Made by a program: the position numbers and the translations under genes. Shown here in pieces: positions 47,213 to 59,774 of a DNA stretch of 64,000 nt. The stretch covers positions 1 through 64,000 of the forward strand of contig JADGJC010000214.1 in the NCBI GenBank assembly GCA_027596075.1. Reading direction: 5' to 3'. Under the pieces are notes generated by a model, which searched no databases, was not told the origin of the DNA, and saw nothing but the letters and a program-made list of their open reading frames with translations. This DNA is from Rhizophlyctis rosea. Its lineage: Eukaryota; Chytridiomycota; Chytridiomycetes; Rhizophlyctidales; Rhizophlyctidaceae. How positions within the stretch are numbered: position 1 is the first letter of the stretch; every line of letters starts with the position of its first letter.

Positions 47213-49077
47213 ATGACAACAGACTTGATAGACTTGCTGCTTGAAGCGGATGACTTCCCCAGCCATGACGCGTGAGCAATATAGTTCTATTGCCTAAATG
47301 TCTTTACCACAACTCAAATACTCATTGAAGGGAGCTCGAGATTACAACCCCCGGTGAAGGGCACCTTACAATCGAAGATCAAAAAGCTCACCACGAGAAG
47401 GAGCTCAGAGAACTCTGCAGCCATCACCTACAAGAACTTGGAAATGCAAGGGAGACCTGGTGGTCATCTTACGATCCACATGCCGTGAAGGTCTGTTCCA
47501 CAGCTCAGGCGTGTAGTGCAGTATAACCAACACGGATATTTGCAGTCAATGTTCGTACAGAAAAGGAGCCGTGACGAAGATGAAGATACAAGGCAATCCA
47601 AGCACCCTGAGAAGCGGCGGCGTGAGAATGGGACCTCCTTGGACGTATGTGCTCCGTCCGGACAGGAGTTGGAGGAAAGTCCGCCTCACCTCAGTGCGCA
47701 AGAGTACAATGTAAGGGACCATCATTTGGATTGTGCATATTATTTTCTAAATGCCACTATCGTAGCAATTCTATGAACGTGCATATGAAGATATCCGGGC
47801 GGCTCAATTTTCCAAGCTCTCAGAATTACGCATACGGCAAATGAAGGACAATATTGACCTGCGGGCGGCAAATGCGGCAGCGGAACGAGTATGGAACACC
47901 CCCATTTGGAAAGGCACACTACAGGATCCTCCGTGTCGCATCGGTGAAATTCAGATTATTGGAAAGGATGATACTGCACGAGTTCTGTAAGTTACTAGTG
48001 GTGGTGAAGGAATGCGGGATGCTAACGAGTTTAACTCGCATAACAAAGATCCACTCGGACCTCTATTGACATGTGGGCGTCCCTCAAATTCGATGAGCAG
48101 CATCCCGATCGAGAGAAAAATTTACAGTATCTTACAAATTACCTGCGAGATTATCCCAAGTTCATTGCGCGGCCAATGGGAGAAGACAAAGCGAATCTTC
48201 ATAGCCTGTGGAAGTCTTTGAATCAATATCATGATGAAAGAAAGGTGCGCATGTGACTGCGTGCGTCGCCTGTTATCATTGATTCAAGCCAAAGCATTAC
48301 ATCAGGCAGGCGTATCGCTTGTGAATCCTCCTGATACAAGGCAGAAGCTTTTCTGGATTCCTTTCACAAGTGTGAGATTACCAGACAAGGTGCACCGAAA
48401 TATTCACCAGCTGATCAATTGGCCGAGGTCAGTTCCGCCCGCTTTCACGCCTGTGAACAAATTATGCATAACCTTGCCGCAGCGTGACATGGGTGGTTGT
48501 TTTCGTAAGCAAGGATCACCCACCCACGCCAGAATCGGTCGAACCTTGGTATCTGGATCCAAACTCGATTCGAAACACACAAAAGCCCCCTGAGTACATT
48601 GCAACTGTGCACGACACAAATACGCAGTCGGGTCCTCCAAACATCTCTCCGAAGTCTCTTTCGTTCCCCGGCAGTTCCCAAACTCCAGCAACATCAGCAA
48701 CAATCCCTTTGTTACCCACATTGCCACTCAAACCGATACCCATTGCGCCAACTGCACCACTGGACTCTGCGCAACAGCAGGAGATAACCGCACTCACGAA
48801 GCAGGTCACGGAAATTCAACTTCAATTGGATGCGGACGAAAAGATCAGGGAGCAACAGGACATTCTTCACGGCGAATTCACAAAGATTTCATTAGTGAAG
48901 CCGGCGGAAGAAGCCAAACAGAGGGCGGAGGAAGCTGAGGCTGCCATCAAGGAAAACAAAGCTCGACTAGCACAGATCCAGGAGCAGCTCACTCGATTGA
49001 CTTCCGTAAGGACTCTTGCACCAAATCCCGGATCTGCAAATCAACGGTTTGCGCCAACAGATCCGCGTGCTAGATAA
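47213..49077 (+). CDS. uncharacterised coiled-coil nuclear-type protein
   Basis: This multi-exon gene begins MTTDLIDLLLEADDFPSHD. Helical segments (DQKAHHEKELRELCSHHLQE), a basic nuclear-localisation-like patch (KHPEKRRREN), a globular mid-part (RVWNTPIWKGTL, DEQHPDREKNLQYL) and KLFWIPFTSVRLPDKVHRNI follow. A Pro/Ser linker and a C-terminal coiled coil (AEEAKQRAEEAEAAIKENKA) close the protein. About 480 residues are expected. I do not recognise a family. The call ends at TAA 49075-49077. Alternatively a strong donor (TCC|gtaagg at about 49007) joins an acceptor at about 49060, and the frame would then run into repeat A and stop at about 49216. Which end is real is undecided. Confidence 0.62.
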
Positions 49078-49154
49078 GGGACTCGTGGGGTCTAGGAAGG
49101 AGACACGGAGAATTCGCCTGGATCAGACTAGCTTTATAATACTTCTAGACAACT

Positions 49155-49213
49155 TTTTCGGAACTCCCTTAAAGGAGTTTTTCGGAACTCCTTTGTCATA
49201 TGTCGAAATACCA
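49155..49213. repeat. repeat A, copy 1 (contains a hairpin)
   Basis: The sequence is shared with 49437-49515: both start tttcggaactccctt and end gtcatatgtcgaaatacca. Inside, aactcc and ggagtt form a short inverted repeat separated by six bases, followed by a second ggaactcc. The two copies are in direct orientation about 280 bp apart. Confidence 0.8.
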
Positions 49214-49436
49214 TAACATAGACTGATCCAATACAATGTCCAATTCAACACCTGGTGATTTGTGCCGATAACGCTCGAGTAGTACATAGAGATGTGGGAG
49301 GTGCACGAGGTATTGGGCTCAAGGCGGGGCCGGCAAACTACACATGGGTAGGAGATGGTGCCAGTTCCATCCAGCACTTTACATAGTTTAAATAGTTTAC
49401 AATAGGTACGGTATAGCCTTTAGATGTTTAGGGAGG

Positions 49437-49515
49437 TTTTCGGAACTCCCTTGAAGGAGTTTTTTCGAACTCCGGCACGACCCCTTGTAGGTCTTTGTCA
49501 TATGTCGAAATACCA
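49437..49515. repeat. repeat A, copy 2 (with about 19-nt insertion)
   Basis: It has the same core and ends as copy 1 plus an insert (ggcacgaccccttgtaggt) before the shared gtcatatg tail. It abuts the stop codon of the minus-strand RS-rich gene at 49516-49518. Confidence 0.8.
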
Positions 49516-50676
49516 CTAATCGTAAGCGTTTGAATACCGGACCCCCATCGACTCCTTTGGCTGGTATCCCATTTTGCGGAGACGATCGGCAGCAATACGC
49601 TCTTCCGAAACCTTCTTGAGCTCTGCCAATTCCTCCTGAGAGTACCCGAGCTCCATCGATTTTCCGCTTCGTAGGGCTTTACTATGTGATGCTAGATTAC
49701 GCTCGTCGTTGGTCAAGTCAAATGTGTCATTATCATCTCCCAATTCGGCGTGCTGGCGTGTACGTTGCTCCTCCTCCCTGTAAATGACCACTTCTTTGAG
49801 AGTTGCTTCCGATGTTGCGTCGGTTCTAAGAAATCACCCACCATTTATCCAAATCGTAATACTTAACATGTGGTAGTGTTGCGGTGTTGAAATCTTCCAT
49901 GTATTCTGCGAAGTAGGTTTTCATGCCTTGGTTCTGGACCGCTTCCGGGGATATGTTCTTGACTTCCATAAGCCATGCACGGAATTCGGCTTCCTTCCGG
50001 TACATGTCTGGCGGGGTAAGCACACCATACGCGCCCTTATGAGGTGGAAGCGTGTGAGATATTCATTTGCACAAATGGAGAACAGGATCAGGATGCGTAC
50101 CCATTGGTTCTTCACCTTCGCCCCTGAATCCTTCTTATCCTTCTTCCGTTTCTGGGGAACGCGTCAGTCAATATTCTTTCTTAAGAATTCTTTTTGGATA
50201 CGGATAGTACCTTCTTCTTATCCTTCTTCTTCTTATCCTTTTTCCGATCCTTTTTGTGCTTCTTTTCTTTCCGCTTACGTTTTCGCTCTCGGCTACTGGA
50301 GGATGACCGGTCGCTGCTGCTGCTACTATTGCTGGAAATTGACTCGGACCGCCGCCTCTTCCGCCGTCTATGACTTCGGTCACTCGAGGATACAGAGGGG
50401 CTAAAAATATCACACCAGGTCAAAAAACTGGTCGCGTTCCAATTGCAGGTTCAAGATGTGCACCTTCTTCGTTTCGTCCGATCTCGTCCGTGTTTGTCGA
50501 CGTCTGAGTCCTGAGTGGTAGAACAGTCAGCGATGCGCTCAGGAACGTCTGGAGTACGGAGTGGAGGATTGATATCTTACTCGCCGGGACCGACGTTTTG
50601 GTGACCTAGACCGACTCAACGAGCGATCTCTTGTGTCGGCGCGTCGAGCTGGTGATCTCGATCGTGAACGTGGCAT
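49516..50676 (-). CDS. RS-rich nuclear protein, SCI1-like
   Basis: Exon 1 (50676-50581) encodes MPRSRSRSPARRADTRDRS, an RS domain. Further exons add RRRQTRTRSDE and a Ser/Arg then Lys/Asp-rich region (RERKRKRKEKKHKKDRKKDK). A folded block follows (YRKEAEFRAWLMEVKNI, TYFAEYMEDFNTATLP, YYDLDKWW). The C-terminus is helical with EELAELKKVSEERIAADRLRKMGYQP. The EF.AWL...YF..Y..DFN...LP..YY pattern resembles plant style cell-cycle inhibitor 1 and related eukaryotic nuclear proteins, so a splicing or cell-cycle link is possible; I am only moderately sure. Length is about 300 residues. Internal exon boundaries are partly approximate. Confidence 0.72.
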
Positions 50677-53600
50677 GTTTATAAGCAATTGCCAGTAACT
50701 CCCAGTGAAGATTATTCACTTCAGTGTGCAAAAGTGGGAGAAGGGAGGAGATGGAAGCGCGCGCAGCTGGTGCCGGTCGGATGGAACTGGATCGGATGGA
50801 TTGGAATGCAATGATCATAAGCCACACTTTGGGAAACTCAGCAAGCCCCAAAATAATAAAAAGGCCGATTTTCTGTCCCAACCTTCCCTTGAGGTCATCC
50901 ATCTTCACATGAGCAGTTCAACAATTGCACATCGGTTTTCATCAATGACGGAATGAGGGATCAACATCCAGGAACGAACGCTACCAAGTGTCGCGAAAGG
51001 TATGTAGTAATGATCTGCTACAGTTGACGAATCGTACCGTCCACACTATCCGCCAAGTGCAATATGATGAAAAAACATAAAAACAGTTATCCCTGGCTTA
51101 GAAACCCGTGCTGAGATAATTATTTCGCTTTACCTCACTGACCCAAAAGCACAATGGCGGAAGTGTGGACTACTGGTTGTTGGGACTTCTCAGTATCAAA
51201 AACTTACGCCCCCTCTCTTTTTTAATTTTGGTTGTTTGGTTCGGCCGACGTATTCGCTCAGTTTTGATATGATTCGACATCACGGCGTCCTCTATCTTCA
51301 GCTGAACTCGAACTGGAGGTAAGACGGTCGAATTGGGTCAATATCTTGCCGGGTCGATCGTACCGATGTGGTTGACCTGGTTGAGACCCAACGGGCCCAA
51401 CGCGCAATGTTTGACTGTTGGTTGTCGACTTCCGCTCGACCGGACATATATTTCAGTTTTGAGAGAGCATGTTCCGGTTTGTCCCGAATGCTGTGCATAG
51501 TATTTACTGGAAAGTCTTTTTTGCTCGGTATCTCATGGCTGGTGTCGGACATTCTTGGCATACCTTCCGGGAGGCTTTGTTCCGTTGTTTGTATTTCCTT
51601 GAATGTTGTATATCCTTCCTCTTTAAATTCGTTAATATACTCGCACATCAGTACCACTCCGTTGCTTTTTTGCTTGCATCGGTGATTGCACCAATACCAT
51701 TGTGCAAACTCAAACCACCATGAGACGCACTCAATCACGCTCAACCAACAAGGCCAGCCTGTTGAGGATTAGGGGAGTGGCACTACTTCTACACCCCACC
51801 TCCCTCATTCTGATGCGTTCAGCTTTGAGGGGATCTACACCTTAGGTGATTGACCAACTACTCAACAGAGCTCCTTGGCAATGTTGCTATCCCTCAACAA
51901 AGTCCTTGAAAATGCGAATGATCGAATCTGTCTTGACGTTACGCTACAAATGTACTACACCACTATCTACACCACATACCACCCTACTCCAATCTCTACC
52001 TCCTCCCAATCCCTCCCACCAATAACCCTCCCTATGACGCTCATGGAAGTCTGTTTGGGCATCACTGCCGGTTCCTTGCGGAGCTGACAACAAACGATCG
52101 TCGAGCATCGGAGTTGATTGCGATGCGCAAAATTGAGCCGAACCCCATGCACACGATTGGTCCCTTGATGCACCCCTTGCCAAAAGTGATGAATAACATC
52201 TGCCTGAAAAAGTGAACGTGAAACCGAAAATGTGAGGACATCAGTCACCGCCCTGTCAAGAAGCCCGTATGCGTTCAGGCAAGGCGTCGATCATCGCATT
52301 GAGATGGAAGTGAGCGTGGGGCGAAACGTTTTGAAGTGTATGCCCACTATATTCGGCTGGATTTGCCATCTTGAGTATGACAAAGTCGGCCGCAATCAGC
52401 CATCTGTGTCCAAATCTGAGAGATGGGATACTTTGCAATCGAAAGGGTTGGCTTCAGTGCGAGATGCTTCTTTGTTGGGCGCAGTGGTCTCGGAGAAGGT
52501 TGAAGGGTCGCACAAACTTCATGATGAAAAGTTGCATGACTGTGCCGCCTCCTCACTCAAGTGCGACCGCGACGTCATGACCGTAGCACAAAGAAACTGG
52601 TATGAACTCATGCAAGATGTTTATCAAGACACTTATCTTTCCGCCAAAGGCCAAATTGAAAGGGGGTTGCGACCCGGGGCACTGATTCCCTCATGCCTGT
52701 GGGCTGTTAGCCGGCCCCGACCGCGTTTTGGCGCGTGGGGAAGATGGGACCCGTTCCGCCACACTCAGTAGAGGTGTTCCTGTGTGCTGACTGCAACTCT
52801 CTTGTGCCTGGGCAGGGGAATGATGATGGGCAGATGGGCGTTGCGGGCGATGATGATTCATTGGTCTGGATTGGGGGCCCATGAGGGGAGGGCCGTGGTT
52901 AATTCCTTGTCTTGATTCATTGATATCCTGCGTCGTCTGACACCTCCCCTCTTCTTTTCTTTGGGTCTTCCCTAACATTCTCATCGCACATATCGTGAAG
53001 CCAATCCCACGCTGCTCCGCATTTCTCTTCTTCCTCATTGTATCCTCCTGACTGCCATTGCCGCACGCAGTTTTTGGATTCCGGTGAGTAGGACCAACCC
53101 TCTCAACTGTTTGCGTAAAGGGAATGATGACGCGGCTGCGGATGGGAATGGTTATGGATTCTCCTGGCACATATTCAGCATGCGTGTTGTTTGTTGATTT
53201 GAAGGGATCAGTAGCGCATGCTGGAGATTCCAAAGGAGAGGATGGGATGTGATTGGAGGCTCTGAAACCGGTATATGAAGAGTCGGATCCATCTAGGTGC
53301 TCATCACGCGAATCTGGTGTTTGCTGTTGTTGGAGCAGGATGTGCATGTCAATCCATGAGGATTGCAACATGCCAAACATCAATTCTGGGTGAGAATGTT
53401 GGACGAATCATCCATTGGAGTATTTTACCTTTCTGGCTGGGTGCAAAAGTGTGCAAATGGCTGTGCCGATATTTCATTTGGTGGGATTGTTTACAACATA
53501 ACGTCATTTGGTCGATACCAATCTGCTCCGTTCTATTTGGGTTGGGTTGGGTTGTCCGACCGTGTCACCAGCCAACAACTATCGCGTTCCCAATTGGACG

Positions 53601-53858
53601 TTCCCTGCCCTCACACACTTCCACAACCTTCTACACCCCACACCTGGCGAAATTGCCTTGCACCTTTCATCCTGCCGTCACTGAACACCTTCACACCTTC
53701 ACTCCTTATCTTACAGTAAACCGAACTACTGTGACAGCGTCAAAAACTCCAAACAGCATTTCGCTTCCCACCGATCTACTCAACCTGAATTCACCAACGT
53801 CATAACACCCCACGCCAGCCACCCGCACTCCACTCTATTCTTCATTTTTTGACACATA
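50677..53858. other. 3.2-kb gene-poor region
   Basis: This is the largest gap in the window. It contains three long but unsupported frames: 51298-51744 minus, 52232-52771 plus and 52691-53383 minus. None has a recognisable domain or clear flanking splice sites, and the last two overlap on opposite strands. The final about 150 bp before 53859 are pyrimidine-rich, typical of a 5' UTR for the trehalose gene. No repeat or RNA gene was identified. Confidence 0.5.
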
Positions 53859-56800
53859 ATGGTTACCGAAAAACGACCTTCCATCGACTCGATGGATGAG
53901 GCTCTGGAAGCGCACCACTCTCCCGTATCACAACGAGCGTTGCGCTCGGGACCACCTCCACCACTGACCGGGCGAATCATTGTTGCCACACACCATCTTC
54001 CTTGGACCGTAACCCCAACAACTCCGCTGAAGGCTTCCCCAAACTCTCCCCAACCCACCAATGGTGTGGCTAAAACCAATGGATATCCACCCACTCCCAC
54101 CTCCGAGGACGCTGACGAAGGACCTCTGGACGCCAACGGAACCGCCGTCAACGGACATCATAAGGAGGAGGACGCTCATCACGGGCAATGGCGCTTCAAG
54201 TCACGACGAGGACATTCTGCGGTGTACTCTGGAATCAGATCGCTCGCAGATAACAAATTGGTTCATGTTGGCTGGACGGGGCACTTGGTGGATGTCGACG
54301 GGAAGACGCCAGTGGAAACGGCGACCATCTCCTCGGAGATGAGACAAACGCTCAAGCTGGAACTCTGGCAAGAGAAGAGATGCATTCCCGTGTTCCTGGA
54401 CGATAAGAAGGCCACCGGACATTATGAAGGATATTGCAAGGATGGTATGTAATTCATCTGCAGATCGCGGGAGCCTCATAAAGCATCACTCAACCCCAAT
54501 CGCAATCTTCAATCGCTAACTTGCTCTTTCCGCGCACAGACTTATGGCCTTTGTTCCACTACATCCAATGGGATTCCTCCACCACGAGCGCAAACGAGGC
54601 CAAGTACTGGCAGGACTACGTGGATGTGAACAAGGCCTTCGCCGATGCCATTGTGGAAGCTTACGAGCCTGGAGATATCAGTATGTTGGGCAACACGTAT
54701 CATTGGTGCGCTTCCAACGATCACTAACCATGTCAACAACAGTTTGGATTCACGACTACCACTTGCTTCTCGCCCCTGCCCTTATCCGCCAAGCTCTGCC
54801 CCATGTGCCCATTGGCTTCTTCTTGCACACACCTTTCCCTAGTTCAGAGCTTTTCAGATGCTTGCCGAGTACGTTCTATGCAGGTGTCTTTCCATTAGGC
54901 CATTAGCTTACATCGCACCATACAGAACGGAAGGAGATCTTGGAGGGCGTTTTGGGTTCCAGTCTGGTCGGCTTCCAAACATATTCATACGCGCGCCACT
55001 TTATCAGCAGTTGCACACGTGTTTTGGGCTTGGAGTCATCACCTAAGGGAGTGGATTACAAGGGATCCCTGGTCAATGTTGAGATTTTCCCCATCGGGAT
55101 TGATGTGCAGCGTGTCCAGGAAAGAAGGTTTGTGGCCATCGATACTCTTTTTGAGAGAACTCATGTCTTACAATCCGTCACGTGAACATAGGAAATCATC
55201 GGGCGTTTTGGAGAAGATGGCCGCTATCCGAGAAATGTACGCCGACAAAAAGATCATCATCGGAAGGGATAAGCTGGACCACATCAAGGGTGTTCAGCAC
55301 AAACTGAACGCTTTCGAGAAATTTTTGACATTATACCCTCAATGGCAAAATAAGGTACGTGTTTGCCTCGAGTTCTCTCCGATGGGTGAACTTTGAATGA
55401 TGCGGGCAAGCTAACAATATGACACCAGGTGGTCTTGATTCAAGTCACCTCCCCTCCTCAACGGGAATCGCCCAAACTTGAATCAAAAGTATCCGAGCTT
55501 GTGTCCCGCATCAACGGCAGCTTTGGCTCATTGGAGTTCGCGCCCGTTCATCATTACCACCAGCACTTGGACCAAGACGAGTACTTTGCCCTGCTTAGCG
55601 TCGCGGACATGGGCTTGATCACATCAGTACGGGACGGGATGAACACCACCTCTCACGAGTTCGTGGTTTGTCAGGAGGACAACAAGGCGCCTCTGATTCT
55701 CAGCGAGTTCACGGGAACCGCGGGCAGTCTGAGTGCGGCTATCTTGGTTAACCCCTGGGACTACACTGGTGTCGCTCATGCGATGGCGGACGCTTTCAAC
55801 ATGTTGGCGGATGAGAGGGCTAACAAGCATCAAGTATAAGCCGCCTATTCATTTTGCGGGACAGTGTTGAGACGTATGACTCACTTGTATGAAATAGCAA
55901 CTCTACGATCACGTCACCAGCAACACTGCACAGTTCTGGGCTCACTCATTCGTAAAAGAGCTTCGATCAATCTCCACGAATAACGGGGCGAACCCCACAC
56001 CTAACTTGGACGTGCCACTCGTTGTTGATCGCTATTTGCAAGCGGACAAGCGGTTATTCATGTTTGACTATGATGTGAGTTTGCCTGGGTAAAATTTGGG
56101 TTCTTTGTGAACCGTACTCATAGGGACGCATTGTTGTAGGGCACTCTCACTGCCATCCGTAAGACTCCGGGAGCAGCAGTCCCACCACCGGAAATGTTGA
56201 AGGCTATGGAGACTTTGTGCAGAGATCCTCGGAACGTGGTGTTCGTTATTTCAGGAAGAGATGAGGCGTGTTTGGAGGATTGGTTAGGTCATATACCCGG
56301 GTTGGGTCTAAGGTATGCGGAGGAGTTGTATGCGATAGTGTGCAGCAATCTTGTTTGGAGATCAAGGAAGAACTTACCAAATACTAATCACTGCAGTGCT
56401 GAGCACGGATGCTTCCTAAAATACCCCAACGGGAAGTGGATCAACTTGTCAGAGGACATCGACTTCTCATGGAAGACTGAAGTCGGAGAGATCTTCAACT
56501 ATTACACGGAGCGCACGCAAGGTACGTTTGGGTGGTAAAATATTGAAGATTCAATTAGCTGACATTTTGTTCAATCAGGATCCTTTGTTGAAAACAAGCG
56601 ATGTGCTATTACATGGCACTACCGTCTTGCGGATCCTGACTATGGGTAAGGAGGACATCGGCTTAGAGTTTGGCGTGCGCGCTGCTTATGCATTACGTTG
56701 CAGTATCTTCCAAGCAAAGGAATGCCAAAACCACCTCGAGAACGCCATCTTGTCCAAGCTGCCAATCGAGATCCTCATTGGCAAGAAGAACCTTGAGGTT

Positions 56801-57136
56801 TGTATCTTCTCAAAAACTCCTTTGATGCGTGCCCGCCGTTGACCCACCCAACCAAACCAGGTCCGACCAATCTCCATCAACAAAGGCGAGATCGTCAAGC
56901 GTCTCCTCCAACAACACCCCGACGTCGGGTTCGTCTTTTGCGCCGGTGACGACCGGACGGACGAAGATATGTTCAAAGCTGTCCGGAAAGCCGGGGTTGC
57001 GAAAGACATTGAGTTCACGACTACGATTGGAAGCGCGACGAAGAAGACGCATGCGTCGTGGCATGTGCAGAGTCCTGATGATGTTATTGCGGTTATGCAG
57101 GCTTTGGCGGCTGAGACGGAGAAGAGTGGTGTATAG
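53859..57136 (+). CDS. TPS2: trehalose-6-phosphate synthase/phosphatase (TPS2-type)
   Basis: This multi-exon gene encodes about 900 residues. The N-terminal GT20 domain follows a Pro/Thr/Ser extension: FHYIQWDSS, WIHDYHLLLAPALIRQ, FFLHTPFPSSELFRCLP, LVGFQTYSYARHF, GRDKLDHIKGVQHKLNAFEK and SVRDGMNTTSHEFVVCQ. A HAD-type phosphatase domain follows, with FMFDYDGTLTAIRKTPGAA (motif I, split by an intron after DYD), NVVFVISGRD, SAEHGCFLKYPNGKW and GDDRTDEDMF. Phosphatase motifs are complete, so removal of phosphate from trehalose-6-phosphate is expected. The synthase half has THHLP where active synthases carry the NRLP-type motif, as in Tps2 proteins, so it may be non-catalytic. Trehalose supports stress resistance and spore dormancy. 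Confidence 0.92.
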
Positions 57137-57700
57137 ATTCGTGTTTTGTGTTTAGAACTCTCGTAGACAGTTGCCGTATTTTCCGGTGGTTCTGTCACGG
57201 TTGTTGAGAGGGTGGGTTCTGGGTCTTAGGGGTTGGGTGTGGGGAGGGCTGCTGGGTTGCCTTCTTTCATTGTATGTAGAGTATTAGAGATATTTCTGGA
57301 ACGTCATCGTATGGGGAGGAGGGATGGATGATGTTTGAAAAGTGAGACTTAATCAATATAATACGCAAAGGCTTTAAAGGGATGAATGGGGTGGCTCTTC
57401 TGAGATTTGGAGCGGCGGCTTTGCCTATTGAAGTGCTCACGCAAGTATGTGCCCAATATGATCCAAAACACCGATATATTCACAAGGAGGCTAAAAGCAA
57501 AACTACATAACCAAACAACACGAACAAATCTACATGAAAAAGCGGAAGGCGCACAGCAAACAAACACACTATCTACAACTATTTGGGTATTTTTTCCCTA
57601 CAGAACCTCGAAATCGCTTCCTTTCCTACATTGACAGCTACCCGAGAGAAAGAACCATCTCGCCTAACCTAGCCCACACAACACCAAAAGACGTCACAGA
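57137..57700. other. intergenic region between convergent genes
   Basis: This 564-bp stretch lies between the TPS2 and Vip1-like stops. It is G-rich near 57190-57260, then A/T-rich. No gene is supported. Confidence 0.5.
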
Positions 57701-59019
57701 TCACGAAAGATCAATCGCCTCATCCTCCAACTCCTCCCCATCAATAGGCTCCATTCCAATCTCCGCTGCCGCCGCAAGGCGCTTTTGCTCCTCCTACAAA
57801 AAAAGAAACACCTCGTAAGTCTTGACCGGAAACCGCCTTAGCAGAATACGGACATAGAAAAGGGATATGCGAGCTCTTACCAAAATCTCCTGCGTATCCC
57901 GCGCGACTTCAGTCACGTTCCCCACCACGGACGCGTATGTCGACTGAACGCGTTTTCCGAGGTTTGTCTCCAGGGCGTGGTTCCCGTAGTGGATGCCGAC
58001 GTCTACCGCGTGGTTGACGCGAGCCCAGAGGTTGAAGTAGGTTGCTACCTGTCATATTTTGTATATGGCGTGAGGGTCAGCATTTAAAGCGCGGTAGACA
58101 AATTCCTACTGATTACTAACTTGCTCAGCCTTGGCAGACACTCCATACTTGTGATCCAGGCTTTGAACGGTTTGCGCGACGTTTGTGGCTTTCTCTTTGA
58201 GCTGGTACTTGGCTGAGAGGAGTACAAATCCAAAGTGAGTGGAATTGACTCAAGATATTCCCTGAGGTATTGTAAGACTCTGCATACCATTCAGGTTTTG
58301 TGCCGTAATGATTCCAGAAGCTATGTACTCGGCATACTTGGAATGCTCTCTTCCCTTTTCATGATCGCCGTTCCGTGCTTGTGTGTATGGCTTGACTGAG
58401 AGGCGGTTACCTAAGGTGATTTGCATTGGCGTTGAGCATCCTTGAACATGAAATATGCTCCACAGCGGCAGATATCGGACCTCCAAGAACCAAACCATCC
58501 AACTGCAACGCGTTCCTGCAAGGGACCACCAGACGCGTTAAACATACTGGCTACGTCTGTCATTGGAGGCCGGTGAGCACTCACGTTGCTGACTCGGCTG
58601 CATAAAGCGTACGAGGCAAATTAGTCCATGGCGTCTGTGCTTTCCCGACGAGGTTTACGTACGAGTTGTGCATAGGATCAGAGCTTCCTGACTTGTCCCT
58701 CTTGCAGACCTGTTGAGTGCGGTCGTTGAGTTTGATTGCCAGGCCCCCTCCTGACGTTGTATGAAGGAGGCAAAGTTCTTACGTGCGTAGTTCCATCTGC
58801 TTGATACCGGAAGGTACTCCTGTTTCGAACATCTGACGGACTGTTGGAGGTGTGCGACTTGTGAGACCCCTTCGCTCGCGTAATAAACTGATGGGAAGGC
58901 CGTGTTCAGTACTTACAGTATTCTTGGGCCGTGCTGAGCGGGATACTGCTGACGAGAACGATTTGTTCCGGTGTAGCAGCCACCGCGCACAGAATTTCGA
59001 CGTTGGTCCAGTCGGGCAT
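57701..59019 (-). CDS. RRM-domain protein, Vip1-like
   Basis: Exon 1 (59019 onward) encodes MPDWTNVEILCAVAATPEQI and VLVSSIPLSTAQEY. Further small exons add VRQMFET, ALILCTTPESATNALQLDGL and VLGGCSTPMQITLG, making one RNA-recognition motif with degenerate RNP1. The C-terminal half is helical: EHSKYAEYIASGIITAQNLN, ATNVAQTVQSLDHKYGVSAK, ATYFNLWARVNHAVDVGIHY, and ends EEQKRLAAAAEIGMEPID...DLS. The RRM plus helical tail matches fission-yeast Vip1 and related fungal proteins. Molecular function is poorly known. One exon (58585-58597) is 13 nt and completes the RRM. Confidence 0.8.
58585..58597 (-). other. 13-nt microexon inside the RRM
   Basis: The exon CCGAGTCAGCAAC is flanked by tatgcag and gtgagt. 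Joined to its neighbours it gives TTPESATNALQLDG, the expected RRM helix 2; skipping it breaks the frame. Confidence 0.7.
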
Positions 59020-59774
59020 TTTGACAGGTTTGGGTTGGGGGGCAAGTCAATGGAGGTTCCTTCAGGAATGCAGGAAAGAGAAAGAGAGTTCTGCGCTGGT
59101 TGCAAAGCGAACGTCTTTGGCTGGTGAGTGAATACAAGTTGAATGAGGGTGCCTGTGTTTAATTCCACGGTATGTTTTGGAAGGGTGGGAAAGTGAGGAG
59201 TCCCACAAGTGGAGTGTTTGTGGTGTGAGACGGGTTCGTGCAGCCTCTGTGGAAGGGACTGGAGTCTGGACAGACGGTCACAGACCACATGCTGCGCCTG
59301 ATGTCATATGCCAATGGGCATGCCAATTACATAAGCGGGAGGCAGTTGTTGAATCCACATGAGTCATCAATGTGGCTTGACATCTGTCAGGGACCAGGGT
59401 GCAATTAAACATCAACGATTCAACACACGTCATCGCATTGGCCACTCCCCCAAAATCCGAACCGCGCGGACAGGTGACAGGCAGGGTGACAGGTTGAGTG
59501 CTCTGGATTCGGGAAAGGGGTGTCGATGAGCCGGTGCACTCCTGTTCTGCCTGTGAAGGTTGCCGTGTGAATACGGAACACACTTTGCACTATAGATAGG
59601 TACCACCCCACCCCCCACCCGCAACGTCACACAGCCCCACAAAGAGGGTCGAAACAAAACTCATAAGCAAAGTGCTACCTTTCCTACCTCAACCGTCTTC
59701 CTCTTGCTTCACCTTACCACTAGATCGGAACCCTTGTTGCGCGTTCGCACGTCGCACATCGCAGCTTCGTCTAC
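59020..59774. other. divergent promoter interval
   Basis: This 755-bp region separates the starts of the Vip1-like gene and FCP1. Overlapping frames on both strands lack domains. No repeat was seen. Confidence 0.5.

Noticed and set aside
51298..51744. 148-codon minus-strand frame in the gene-poor gap
   Set aside because: No domain, no convincing codon pattern and no splice context; a chance frame is as likely.
52232..52771. 179-codon plus-strand frame
   Set aside because: No family similarity. It begins without an ATG until well inside, and its end overlaps an opposite-strand frame.
52691..53383. 230-codon minus-strand frame, Ser/Pro/His-rich
   Set aside because: Low-complexity composition without motifs. 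It overlaps another frame and could not be linked to flanking exons.
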